A DNA stretch of 15,222 nt, taken from contig CAJLNC010000062.1 in the NCBI GenBank assembly GCA_905207905.1, positions 1 through 15,222 on the forward strand, read 5' to 3'. Positions 5,618 through 13,749 of this stretch are shown piece by piece. Each line of letters opens with the position of its first letter. Positions within the stretch are counted from its first letter, which is position 1. The notes beneath the pieces were generated by a model, which was not told the origin of the DNA, did no database searches, and saw only the letters and a program-made list of their open reading frames with translations. The translations under genes were made by a program, and so were the position numbers. This DNA comes from an uncultured Lachnospiraceae bacterium. GTDB lineage: Bacteria; Bacillota_A; Clostridia; Lachnospirales; Lachnospiraceae.

Positions 5618-7483
5618 TTATCTATATGAACTTTCTCCCGTGCCGTCGGACCAAAATGCCCCAAACACCTCCAAAAAATGGGACGGCTCTATGCGCTTAC
5701 TGTACCGCTCCCTTACACAGAACAGATGCAGCTTCTCCTTCGCCCTGGTCATACCCACATAAAGAAGACGCCGTTCCTCCTCTAAATCCGCTTCCAACAA
5801 GGCCTTTCGGTGGGGAATCACCGTCTCATTCACATCCAGGATAAATACCTCCCGAAACTCCAGCCCCTTAGAGCTGTGAAGGGTAGACAACGTTATCCCC
5901 CGGTTCTCTTCCTTGTCCAGACTGCGCTGCTGCTTTTCCAGAGTCTTTCCGTACTCCTGGATGTGCTCCAGCCACTGCAGATGCGTCTTAAAGCCCTTTG
6001 CACTTTGCTGCAATTCCTCCAGCACCTCTGTGAGTTCCTCCAGTTTCATACGGCGAAACTGCGCATATTCCTTCAGAAATTCTTCATATTCAACGCCATA
6101 GCGGATATAATTCACCGCTGCAAAGGGCGTCATAGACTGCATTCGCTTCAGGTCTTCCTCCAGCTTATCAATTCGCTTTACCATCCAGGGCTTATCCTCA
6201 TACCAGGTGCAAAGCCGGTCAAAAGAAACCTGTTCCGTATCCACGCATTCCCGGCTGATATACCGTTTGGGCCGATTCATAATCTGCAAAAAATCCTTTC
6301 GCTGACGGATCCCCAGAGCCAAACGGATGTAAGCCAGGACATCCCTGGCAATCCAGTGTTCATACAGATTCGGCAGCCGATCCCGCATTTGAAAAGGAAG
6401 CTGAAACTCCATAAGTTTTTCCGCCGCATACCGGCCTCCAGTGTTGGTTCTTGTAAGCACCGCTATATCTTCATAGGAATAACCCTTTTTCAAACTGTTT
6501 CGGATACACTGGATCAGATACAGCGCCTCCTGCTCCTGATTTTTAAAATCTCTCAGTTCCACCGGAGGTCCCGGTTCTTTCAGGCACCGGATCTGTTTAT
6601 CAAAGCGCTTCTTATTCTCCCGAATGAGACGACAGGAAGCCTTTACCACCGAACCGGACGAACGAAAATTTTCATCCAGCAGCATCACCGCCGCCCCAGG
6701 ATAATCCTTCTGGAAATTCAGCATAATCTCCGGTTTAGCTCCCCGAAACCGGTAAATCGACTGGTCATCGTCTCCCACAATAAACAAATTCTGTCTTGGC
6801 TCTGCAAGCATCCGCACTACCTGGTACTGCAGCTTGTTAATATCCTGAAACTCATCCACCAAAATGTAGTGGTAATGATTCTGCCACTGAGCCAAAATAT
6901 CCGGGCGCTGCAAAAAAAGCTGATAGCAGTAAACCAGCATATCGTCAAAATCAATGAGATTTGCCCTGGAGAGCCGTTGCTGGTATTTCTGAAACACACT
7001 GCGAAACGTGTCTTCCGGACAACTGGACGAATAATAATGCTCCAAAGAAACCTGCTCATTTTTTACCAGGCTGATCTCACCTGCCAGATCCGAAAGAAAT
7101 TCCTTCTCATCCTCCATATCCAGCTTCATAGCATCTGCAATCTCCTGAAGAAAGCTGTATTTCTGTTCTTCCCTCAGAATATTGGCAGCGGTATAGTGAT
7201 AGGCGTATTTCAGAATCTGAAAAAAGACAGCATGAAATGTACCGAAGGTAACACGGTAATGACCGCCTCCCATCAGCCGTTCAAACCGCTGGCGCATCTC
7301 CTGAGCAGCCGCTTTTGTGAAAGTGATCACCAAAATTTCTTCCGGCCGAACTCCAAGCTGTTCAATTAAATATTTTGTTCGATTCGTAATAACAAGGGTT
7401 TTTCCGGAGCCAGGGCCTGCTAAAACCATAGCAGGCCCCTCTCCATGGGCGATTGCCCGGGATTGTGCTTCACTAATGTGCAT
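5618..7483 (-). CDS. UvrD/PcrA-like superfamily 1 DNA helicase (compact)
   Basis: An ATP-driven 3'-5' DNA helicase of superfamily 1A, acting in repair or replication-conflict removal. Motifs in order: ISEAQSRAI (Q-motif region, 3-11), Walker A AGPGSGKT (22-29), ITFTKAAAQEM (Ia, 53-63), GTFHAVF (Ib, 81-87), DEFQD (II, 210-214), GDDDQSIYRFRG (III, 237-248), DENFRSS (IV), TLHSSKGLEF (V, 534-543) and YVGMTRAKEK (VI, 575-584). At 621 residues it is about 100 shorter than typical PcrA/UvrD and ends soon after motif VI, so the extended C-terminal region that binds RNA polymerase in PcrA is missing. It is therefore probably a second UvrD-type enzyme rather than the main PcrA (inference). The ATG at 7483 has AGGAGA a few bases upstream and lies 32 bases after the gltX stop, so the two are probably cotranscribed. 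Confidence 0.93.
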   Translation of the reverse strand: MHISEAQSRAIAHGEGPAMVLAGPGSGKTLVITNRTKYLIEQLGVRPEEILVITFTKAAAQEMRQRFERLMGGGHYRVTFGTFHAVFFQILKYAYHYTAANILREEQKYSFLQEIADAMKLDMEDEKEFLSDLAGEISLVKNEQVSLEHYYSSSCPEDTFRSVFQKYQQRLSRANLIDFDDMLVYCYQLFLQRPDILAQWQNHYHYILVDEFQDINKLQYQVVRMLAEPRQNLFIVGDDDQSIYRFRGAKPEIMLNFQKDYPGAAVMLLDENFRSSGSVVKASCRLIRENKKRFDKQIRCLKEPGPPVELRDFKNQEQEALYLIQCIRNSLKKGYSYEDIAVLTRTNTGGRYAAEKLMEFQLPFQMRDRLPNLYEHWIARDVLAYIRLALGIRQRKDFLQIMNRPKRYISRECVDTEQVSFDRLCTWYEDKPWMVKRIDKLEEDLKRMQSMTPFAAVNYIRYGVEYEEFLKEYAQFRRMKLEELTEVLEELQQSAKGFKTHLQWLEHIQEYGKTLEKQQRSLDKEENRGITLSTLHSSKGLEFREVFILDVNETVIPHRKALLEADLEEERRLLYVGMTRAKEKLHLFCVRERYSKRIEPSHFLEVFGAFWSDGTGESSYR

Positions 7484-7515
7484 AGTTCTCCTGAATTGTC
7501 AAATCTTGATAGAAC

Positions 7516-8976
7516 TTACTCCGCCGCATTCTCCAAAAGCTGAATGCCTTTCTGAAAACGGGCGATGGTCTCCTCTTTTCCAATGATCTCCATAATCTCT
7601 GTGGCTCCTGCCGGGGTTACCTGCTTGCCGGAGACAGCCGTCCGTACCGGCCAGATCACAAAACCGGCCTTATAACCCTTCTCATCCGCATAGGATTTCA
7701 GCACCTCATAGAGACTGTCGTTGGTATAAACCTCCTGCGCCTCCAGCCTTGGAAGAAGATCCTGTAACACAGCCAAAGACTTCTCTCCATTGGTTTTCCA
7801 TTTTTTACTGGTATACAGCGAAATATCGTAGTCCGGCAAAGTTTCAAAAAATTCCACCATCTCCGGGATCTCCGGGAATACTTCAATTCTTGTCTTTACC
7901 ATCTGAGCAATTTTCTTTAAATCCAGATCCTTTTGAATGGACTGTTTTAAATAAGGCTCTGCCATCTCATAAAATACGTCCGGATCCATGGCCTTTAGAT
8001 ATTCTCCATTCATCCATTTCAGCTTCTGGATATCAAATACCGCCGGAGACTTGCTAATGTGGTGGTAATCAAATTCCTTCACCAGTTCCTCCAGAGAGAA
8101 AATCTCCCGGTTATCCTGGGGGCACCAGCCAAGCAACGCCACATAATTGACAATAGCCTCTGTCACAAAGCCCTGCTCCAACAGATCTTCAAAGGAAGAA
8201 TGGCCGCAGCGCTTGCTCAGCTTCTTTTTCTCCTCGTCTGTGATCAAAGGACAGTGAATATACACCGGCACCTCCCAGCCAAAGGCCTCATAGAGACGAT
8301 TATACTTAGGCGCAGAGGACAGATATTCATTTCCCCTTACCACATGGGTGATGCCCATAAGATGGTCATCCACCACATTGGCAAAATTGTAGGTAGGATA
8401 GCCGTCAGACTTAATAAGAATCATATCGTCCAGCTCAGAGTTCGGCACTTCAATCTCCCCGTAGATCTCATCCACAAATCTGGTCGTGCCCTCTCTCGGC
8501 ACATTCTGACGGATCACATAGGGAACACCTGCCTCCAGTTTTGCTTCAATCTCCTCCTTAGACAGATGAAGGCAATGCTTATCATACACCACAATCTCCT
8601 TGCCGGCCACATTCTGGCGCAGAGACTCCAGACGCTCCTTATCACAGAAGCAGTAATAAGCCTCCCCTTTTTCAATCAGCTTCTTGGCATACTCCAGATA
8701 GATTCCGGCAGCCTGGCGCTCACTCTGAACGTAGGGTCCTACGCCCCCGTCCTTATCCGGCCCTTCATCGTGAATCAAGCCTGTCTTTGCCAGAGTGCGG
8801 TAAATAATATCTACTGCGCCCTCCACATAGCGCTCCTGATCCGTATCCTCAATTCTCAACATAAAGCAGCCATCCTCATGTTTGGCAATCAGATACGCAT
8901 ACAGTGCTGTTCTCAGATTTCCCACATGCATCCGCCCGGTGGGGCTGGGTGCAAATCTTGTTTTTACCTTAGACAT
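7516..8976 (-). CDS. gltX: Glutamyl-tRNA synthetase
   Basis: This class I aminoacyl-tRNA synthetase attaches glutamate to its tRNA in the cytoplasm. At 486 residues it has full family length. The ATP-binding HIGH-type motif is in [12 protein letters not shown] (9-20; HVGN), and the KMSKS-type loop is KKLSKR (251-256). RIEDTDQER (41-49) and the glutamate-binding region are present. C109-x-C111 with C135-x-H137 resembles the zinc site known from the E. coli enzyme. The C-terminal anticodon-binding helical region is complete. The ATG at 8976 has AAGGAG upstream with 9-base spacing. It sits between ftsW (91-base gap with a hairpin) and the helicase gene (32-base gap). Whether it also charges tRNA-Gln, as in many Firmicutes using GatCAB, cannot be told from this window. 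Confidence 0.97.
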   Translation of the reverse strand: MSKVKTRFAPSPTGRMHVGNLRTALYAYLIAKHEDGCFMLRIEDTDQERYVEGAVDIIYRTLAKTGLIHDEGPDKDGGVGPYVQSERQAAGIYLEYAKKLIEKGEAYYCFCDKERLESLRQNVAGKEIVVYDKHCLHLSKEEIEAKLEAGVPYVIRQNVPREGTTRFVDEIYGEIEVPNSELDDMILIKSDGYPTYNFANVVDDHLMGITHVVRGNEYLSSAPKYNRLYEAFGWEVPVYIHCPLITDEEKKKLSKRCGHSSFEDLLEQGFVTEAIVNYVALLGWCPQDNREIFSLEELVKEFDYHHISKSPAVFDIQKLKWMNGEYLKAMDPDVFYEMAEPYLKQSIQKDLDLKKIAQMVKTRIEVFPEIPEMVEFFETLPDYDISLYTSKKWKTNGEKSLAVLQDLLPRLEAQEVYTNDSLYEVLKSYADEKGYKAGFVIWPVRTAVSGKQVTPAGATEIMEIIGKEETIARFQKGIQLLENAAE

Positions 8977-9009
8977 TTTCTCATTCTCCTTCTATTTTCT
9001 ATGATTAAT

Positions 9010-9058
9010 GCGCAGTTCTGCCAGGGGAAGATCCTTGCTTCCCGATATGCGTCTGCGC
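9010..9058 (-). other. Two-stem hairpin between ftsW and gltX
   Basis: GCGCAG (9010-9015) pairs with CTGCGC (9053-9058), and inside it GGGAAG (9025-9030) pairs with CTTCCC (9038-9043). No T-run follows in the minus direction, so it does not look like an ordinary terminator. It may stabilise or process the ftsW-gltX transcript. No T-box features (specifier loop or antiterminator bulge) are seen. Confidence 0.35.
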
Positions 9059-9067
9059 GGCAAACAC

Positions 9068-10267
9068 CTATCGAAATTCAATCCGCTTAGAAATACTCAG
9101 CGCCAAAGTCATCTCCGCCATCAAAAACAAGATGGAGGTGCCTCCGTAACTGACAAAGGGAAGCGTAATTCCCGTAGTCGGTATCAGATTAATCACCACC
9201 GCAATATTCAATACCACCTGCAGAGCAATGTGGATAAAGATCCCTGTGGCAATCAGAGAACCCAAAAGATCCGGAGCATTTCTCGCAATAAAAAACAGAC
9301 GGTAAAGCAAAAAAATAAACAGCAGCATCACAATACCAGCTCCGAAAATCCCCAGCTCCTCACAGATAATTGAAAAAATCATGTCATTCTGCGCCTCCGG
9401 CACAGCGCCCAGCTTCTGAGTGCTGTTTCCCAGGCCCTTTCCAAAAAATCCTCCGGAACCGATGGCGTACAGCGCCTGCATGACCTGATAGCCGCCTTCA
9501 CTGGCATGAGCCTCCGGATCCAGCCATACCATGATTCTTCGCAAACGGAAACTGTCGCTGGAACTTGACACCGTGCCTGCGATAACAAACACCACCAGAC
9601 CAATCAGCACCGCTCCCCCCAAAAACATCCATAAAAATGGAGCCGTCTTTGGATGTACAATAAAAATCATAAGAACCGTGATGCCCGCAATGATCACTGC
9701 GGTACTTAAGTTCTCCGTGAATACATAAGTACAGAAAGAGGCCAAGGCTCCAAATCCCAACACTGTCAGGGACGCCTTCCTCTCCTGCATCTTATTTCCC
9801 ATCTTTACAATCAGGCAGGGCAGAAACAAAATAACAGCCAGCTTGGCAAGCTCCGCAGGCTGAAAGGAGATGGGGCCGATATAGATCCACCTTCTGGCTC
9901 CATTGACCGTCCTTCCCACAAACTTAGTGGCCACCAGCAGCACTATGGAGATACCATAAATGTAAGGCGCAAACCTTGCATAAAAATGATAATCAAACTG
10001 AGAAAACACCAGCAGCAGCACAAAGGATCCAATACTGATCACCGCCTGCTTATTAAAATAGAAAGCATCATTCCCATTATAGTTCACTGCCGCCTCATAG
10101 GCGCTGGTGCTGTAAAGCATCACCAGGCCAAAGCAAGTCAGCAGAATAACTGCCGCCAGAAGATTATAATCATAATAATCCCGTCCAACGCCAGTCTTTT
10201 TCTTTCCCTGTATTTTCTGTAAGGCGGCACGCTCCTGCCGCCTTACTCTGTCTGCACTTCTTGCCAT
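9068..10267 (-). CDS. ftsW: FtsW/RodA/SpoVE-family peptidoglycan glycosyltransferase
   Basis: A SEDS-family membrane protein that polymerises lipid II into glycan strands, normally with a class B penicillin-binding protein. The 399 residues hold about ten membrane segments after a basic 30-residue cytoplasmic N terminus. Family marks are GARRWIYIGPISFQPAELAK (123-142), the extracellular loop with VWLDPEAHASEGGYQ (Asp250 in the place of the catalytic Asp), EAQNDMIFSIICEELG (291-306) and PTTGITLPFVSYGG (363-376). The last two fit FtsW/SpoVE better than RodA. The start at 10267 has only a weak ribosome binding site (TAGGAT), but no better start is present. It is the first gene of a unit that continues into gltX. 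It cannot be excluded that it is SpoVE; no division or sporulation genes flank it. Confidence 0.9.
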   Translation of the reverse strand: MARSADRVRRQERAALQKIQGKKKTGVGRDYYDYNLLAAVILLTCFGLVMLYSTSAYEAAVNYNGNDAFYFNKQAVISIGSFVLLLVFSQFDYHFYARFAPYIYGISIVLLVATKFVGRTVNGARRWIYIGPISFQPAELAKLAVILFLPCLIVKMGNKMQERKASLTVLGFGALASFCTYVFTENLSTAVIIAGITVLMIFIVHPKTAPFLWMFLGGAVLIGLVVFVIAGTVSSSSDSFRLRRIMVWLDPEAHASEGGYQVMQALYAIGSGGFFGKGLGNSTQKLGAVPEAQNDMIFSIICEELGIFGAGIVMLLFIFLLYRLFFIARNAPDLLGSLIATGIFIHIALQVVLNIAVVINLIPTTGITLPFVSYGGTSILFLMAEMTLALSISKRIEFR

Positions 10268-10319
10268 AATATCCTATACTTCAGCCTTTCAATTAAAACC
10301 ATCTTACTGCGTACAGACT

Positions 10320-10330
10320 ACTATAACACA
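10320..10330 (-). promoter_or_regulatory. Extended -10 promoter ahead of ftsW
   Basis: In the minus direction TGTG-T-TATAGT (10320-10330) forms a TRTGn extended -10 element behind a run of nine A bases. No good -35 is seen at 17 bases, as is usual for extended -10 promoters. The predicted start is about 45 bases before the ftsW ATG. I found no clear terminator for the upstream kinase gene, so read-through is possible. Confidence 0.45.
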
Positions 10331-10421
10331 TTTTTTTTTACATTTCTACTTATTCTTCTTTATTTCCCGTATTTTCTTAAATTTCATGTCCGGAAACCTT
10401 ATTTTCGGAAGTGGCAACGCC

Positions 10422-11516
10422 TTAATAAGCGCTTCTATTGCGCTCTTCTTCTACAATCTGCCTCATCTGTTCCCACTTGCGCTCCATGTCTGCCACCAGT
10501 TTAAACTGAGTACGGCTTCGATCCAGGTTCTGCCTTTCTCTGTGAATTGCAAAATAATGATCTCCATCCAGATAATCTGTAAGAAACCGCATCCCGCACT
10601 CTAAAGTCATGGTCTTAGCCCCCATAGGCAGCAGCTCCAGCTCTTTTTCAGTCAAGCCAGGACAGGCTTTCACAAAGCCTCTGGTATAAATTCGGAATTT
10701 TCCCAGATCAAGTTCTACCTTCGATAAATCCTGCTCATCTTCCTCTGCAGTGGACGCTCCATAGCGGATGGAATCCCCAAAATCATACAGACTCAGCCCA
10801 GGCATCACCGTATCCAGATCAATCACGCAAAGAGCCTTTCTGCTGTCCTGATCCAACAGAACATTGTTCAGCTTGGTGTCATTGTGTGTAACCCGCACCG
10901 GCAGCTCTCCCATCTCCCGCAGCTTCTGCAGGATTCCCATCTCCTTCTCTCTTTGAAGTACGAACTCGATCTCCTTCTGTACTTCCGGGGCTCTGCCCAA
11001 AGGATCCTTCTCCAAAACCTCATGAAAAATCCGATATCGATCCGGGGTATTATGAAAATTGGGGATCACCTCTGTCAGCTCCTCTGCCGGAAAATCCTTC
11101 AGCGTTTCCTCAAACCGCCCAAACGCCACTGCGCTTTCATAAAAATCCTCATTGCTCTCCGGCATCTGCAGACAAAGCGAATGCTCTACGTAGTCATAAA
11201 CTCTCCAGTTTCCGGAAGGATCTGCCAGGTAGGTCTTTCCCTCCAGAGTTGGAATCAGCGTCAGTACCTGCTCCCCCTCTTTGGACCGTTTGGAAAGATG
11301 CTCTGTGACCATGGAAATATTTCTCATAAGCGGACTGGGATCCTTTGCCATATTTTCACTGATTTTCTGCATAATATACCGGTGCCCCTGTTCTGTTTCC
11401 ACCAGATAGGTCTGATTGATATGGCCGCATCCATAGGGCTGGCAGCTCACTGGTTTTCCTTCAAATCGAAACTGGGCAAGCACCCATTCCAAAACTGTTC
11501 TTGCTGTCTGATTCAT
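10422..11516 (-). CDS. nahK: N-acetylhexosamine 1-kinase (NahK-like, APH fold)
   Basis: A 364-residue sugar kinase of the aminoglycoside-phosphotransferase fold, close in pattern to bifidobacterial NahK, which phosphorylates GlcNAc or GalNAc at the anomeric hydroxyl. Shared blocks are YGCGHINQTYLV (28-39), RVYDYVEH (105-112), the catalytic loop VTHNDTKLNN (209-218, Asp213), the metal-binding IDLDTVMPG (232-240), YDFGDSIRYGAST and ECGMRFLTDYLDGD. The ATG at 11516 has AAGGA upstream at a rather long spacing. It lies downstream of a sugar ABC transporter and would act on the imported sugar in the cytoplasm. In bifidobacteria NahK belongs to the lacto-N-biose/galacto-N-biose pathway with a phosphorylase; none is present here, so the substrate (HexNAc or another hexose) is open. 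The family call is strong, the substrate less so. Confidence 0.85.
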   Translation of the reverse strand: MNQTARTVLEWVLAQFRFEGKPVSCQPYGCGHINQTYLVETEQGHRYIMQKISENMAKDPSPLMRNISMVTEHLSKRSKEGEQVLTLIPTLEGKTYLADPSGNWRVYDYVEHSLCLQMPESNEDFYESAVAFGRFEETLKDFPAEELTEVIPNFHNTPDRYRIFHEVLEKDPLGRAPEVQKEIEFVLQREKEMGILQKLREMGELPVRVTHNDTKLNNVLLDQDSRKALCVIDLDTVMPGLSLYDFGDSIRYGASTAEEDEQDLSKVELDLGKFRIYTRGFVKACPGLTEKELELLPMGAKTMTLECGMRFLTDYLDGDHYFAIHRERQNLDRSRTQFKLVADMERKWEQMRQIVEEERNRSAY

Positions 11517-11543
11517 TGCAAATTCACATCCTTTTTCAGAAAT

Positions 11544-11567
11544 TGAGTATAAAAATGAGTATAAAAA
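11544..11567 (-). repeat. Tandem 12-bp repeat with doubled TATACT box upstream of nahK
   Basis: TTTTTATACTCA occurs twice in direct tandem in the minus direction (11556-11567 and 11544-11555). Each copy contains a -10-like TATACT. It lies 27 bases before the kinase ATG, so it may be an internal promoter for nahK or a regulator site. No convincing -35 is present. Confidence 0.4.
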
Positions 11568-11596
11568 ATAGAGACCGTTGAAAAACGCCGATATCT

Positions 11597-11623
11597 GGGG
11601 CTGCTGCAGTCTGCCACAGCCCC
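11597..11623 (-). terminator. GC-rich hairpin after the binding-protein gene
   Basis: GGGGCTG (11597-11603) pairs with CAGCCCC (11617-11623). In the minus direction a T5 run appears only about 11 bases beyond the stem, so it is an imperfect intrinsic terminator. Between the binding-protein gene and nahK it would give more transporter than kinase mRNA, or protect the 3' end of the upstream mRNA. Confidence 0.5.
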
Positions 11624-11674
11624 GCCGGATTCTTTATTCATCAACAGCCTCTACACAAGGTCATGTAATGCCCC

Positions 11675-12640
11675 TTATTTGCCGTAGGTATTTGCCATAT
11701 ACTCTTCCACAGTATCAGCAGTTACTGCTGTAGGCGGAAGGGGAGTGTATCTTTCTACGGTTTCGCCCTTTAGCAGATCGATACAGCAGTCAACCAGAAG
11801 GCGCGCATGCTCTTTTCCGCCGCCAAGGCCAATAGAGCCCTTCAAAGGATCGCCATTCTTAATATTTGCACACTCTTGCTCTGTAGCGTCCACGGAAAAC
11901 AGCAGATAATCGTCCCACTCTTCTTCCGGAACAGCCGTCTTAATGGCCTCATTGCCGCCAACTCCCACGCCTGCGGAAATACCCAAGATCACCCTGTTAT
12001 CTGGATTTGCCTGCATGAAGTTTTCCGTCACTGCCACACCTTCCTCTGTGGAAAGCACTTCCTGGCTTCCCAGCAGCTTACTGTTTGGATAAAGCTCCAG
12101 CATAGCGGCCTCCACTGCATCCCCTTCCAAAACTCCAAGCTCAATGCTGGGGATATTCTCAAATACCCAGGTAAATTCACCTTCCGGATATTTTTCATCA
12201 ATATAAGGCTTTGCCATCTCTACCAAAGCGCGGCCTGTAGCATCCGGATCCAAAGCCAGGTTGGTCTCTGCACCCTCAAAGTCTGTGGAGTAGGAAACCA
12301 CACGGATTCCCTCATCCAATGCATCCTGCACTACATTTTCCACCGCCTTGGCATCAATGGGAAGAATAACAATGGCATCGCAGTCACTCATGATAAAGTT
12401 CTCAATCTGAGAGATCTGTTTCTGCGCATCCTGTCCGCAATCTACATAGGTAACATCGCACCCCAGCTCCTTACCATATGCCACTGCCTCCTCAACCAAC
12501 TCTGCCCATACGGCATTCGACAGATTGTAGAAAGAGAAACCGATCTTGTAACTCTCTGACTCCTCTGCAAAAGCAGTCGTTCCCAGTGTCAGGCTCCCCA
12601 GCATTGCTGCCGCCAGAAGACCCATTCTTTTTTTGTTCAT
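11675..12640 (-). CDS. Sugar ABC transporter substrate-binding protein (RbsB-like)
   Basis: A 321-residue Peripla_BP_4/RbsB-type protein that captures the sugar outside the cell for the permease and ATPase encoded just upstream. The N terminus (MNKKRMGLLAAAMLGSLTLG) is a clear signal peptide with a likely cleavage after AFA (residue 25). No lipobox cysteine is present, which is unusual for a Gram-positive binding protein. YKIGFSFYNLSNAVWAELV, AIVILPIDAKAVENVV and SYSTDF..NLALDPDATGRAL follow the binding-protein fold pattern. The ATG at 12640 is preceded by AAAGGAGGAAG, which fixes the start. It lies 119 bases after the permease gene. The ligand cannot be read directly; the neighbouring 1-kinase suggests a hexose or N-acetylhexosamine. 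Confidence 0.92.
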   Translation of the reverse strand: MNKKRMGLLAAAMLGSLTLGTTAFAEESESYKIGFSFYNLSNAVWAELVEEAVAYGKELGCDVTYVDCGQDAQKQISQIENFIMSDCDAIVILPIDAKAVENVVQDALDEGIRVVSYSTDFEGAETNLALDPDATGRALVEMAKPYIDEKYPEGEFTWVFENIPSIELGVLEGDAVEAAMLELYPNSKLLGSQEVLSTEEGVAVTENFMQANPDNRVILGISAGVGVGGNEAIKTAVPEEEWDDYLLFSVDATEQECANIKNGDPLKGSIGLGGGKEHARLLVDCCIDLLKGETVERYTPLPPTAVTADTVEEYMANTYGK

Positions 12641-12759
12641 GTTGCTTCCTCCTTTAAAAAAATAATTTTATCTATCACCTTCCGCTCAGGAAGATGCTAA
12701 ATACCCCATAAATTACCTTTTCCAAAAAATCACGCATTCTCTAAATTCATCATTCCAAA

Positions 12760-13749
12760 TTAAGCATTCTCTGAGTTGATGGCTTTCAGTTTTTTAACCC
12801 GCTCAGCGCTGCGGCTCATGCTTGCATCATAGACCACGGCAATCAGAAGCAGTACGCCTTTTACCACCCACTGCCAGTAAGCGTTTACATTCATCAGAAG
12901 CATGCCGTTTTCCAAAAATCCCATAATCAGGACCCCTAAAATAGCCTGATACATAGTCCCTCTGCCGCCCAGGTTGCTGACACCGCCCAATACGCAAGCA
13001 GTGATTACATTGAACTCAAATCCAGCGCCGTTGGTGGAAAGTCCAGAATTGGTTCTGGATAACAGCAGAATTGCTGCGATAGCTGTAAGGAATGCAGAAA
13101 GCGTGTGAGCAATAATTTTAATAGTTCCTGTGTTCACTCCCGCCAGCTTTGCTGCCTCCTCGTTGCTTCCCACTGCATACAGATACCGTCCGTAGGGCAG
13201 TCTGGAAAGAACGAAATGGCCTACAATCATAATAATTACCATAATAATCAGAGAAATCGGAATCGGCCCGATGCTTCCCTGCCCCAGGACGCTGAAGCTC
13301 TCCGGAAAACCGTAGATCGGAATTCCATTGGAAAACAGGAAACTGATTCCATTTAATGCCTGAGATACGCCCAAGGTAATGATCATAGGATGTACGCCGG
13401 ATTTTACAATAATCACGCCGTTAATAAAGCCGATCAAAACACCTACTAAAAGACTGATGCAGATTGCCAGCACCATAGGTACTCCCTGCTTTGCCATCAA
13501 AAATGCACACAATACATTGATCAATGACAGCTGATAGCCCTGAGACAAGTCAATACTTCCTGCGATCAGCAGAAGCGTCATACCCACAGAACAGATACCC
13601 AGAGTATTGATCTGACGGCTGACATTCAACAGATTTTTTACGTTTGTAAAGTTCGGAGCTGTGAAGCTGAATACGATAAACATCAGTACGAATACCATCA
13701 GCACTCCATATTTACTTATGATTGCAGATACACTTTTCTTTTCGCTCAT
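12760..13749 (-). CDS. Sugar ABC transporter permease (RbsC-like)
   Basis: A 329-residue membrane protein of the BPD_transp_2 family (ribose, xylose and galactose-type importers), with about nine or ten hydrophobic segments. The ATPase-contacting cytoplasmic loop is recognised by YAVGSNEEAAKLAGVN (about 191-206), and GSIDLSQG (about 64-71) is the usual SIDLSxG motif. ACVLGGVSNLGGRG is also typical. The ATG at 13749 overlaps the TGA of the upstream ATPase gene as ATGA, with GGGGTGGAG as binding site, so the two are translationally coupled. The membrane channel would be a homodimer with the double ATPase. A 9-bp repeat of AGAGAATGC (plus coordinates 12734-12742 and 12764-12772) lies around its stop codon and is probably accidental. 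Confidence 0.94.
   Translation of the reverse strand: MSEKKSVSAIISKYGVLMVFVLMFIVFSFTAPNFTNVKNLLNVSRQINTLGICSVGMTLLLIAGSIDLSQGYQLSLINVLCAFLMAKQGVPMVLAICISLLVGVLIGFINGVIIVKSGVHPMIITLGVSQALNGISFLFSNGIPIYGFPESFSVLGQGSIGPIPISLIIMVIIMIVGHFVLSRLPYGRYLYAVGSNEEAAKLAGVNTGTIKIIAHTLSAFLTAIAAILLLSRTNSGLSTNGAGFEFNVITACVLGGVSNLGGRGTMYQAILGVLIMGFLENGMLLMNVNAYWQWVVKGVLLLIAVVYDASMSRSAERVKKLKAINSENA

Noticed and set aside
5810..7369. 519-codon open frame on the plus strand
   Set aside because: It lies wholly antisense to the helicase gene, whose motifs are all intact. The predicted protein shows no recognisable motif and no fitting ribosome binding site.
8977..9067. T-box riboswitch upstream of gltX
   Set aside because: The gap is far too short and shows neither a specifier loop, a T-box sequence nor a terminator/antiterminator pair.
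8059..9090. 343-codon open frame on the plus strand
   Set aside because: It is antisense to gltX and the ftsW-gltX gap; it is explained by the codon pattern of gltX and has no family features.
12679..12693. CTTCC/GGAAG hairpin between the permease and binding-protein genes
   Set aside because: Only 5 bp of stem with no T-run; too weak to call a terminator or processing site.
12734..12772. 9-bp direct repeat AGAGAATGC around the permease stop codon
   Set aside because: Short, two copies, one inside the coding end; likely chance.
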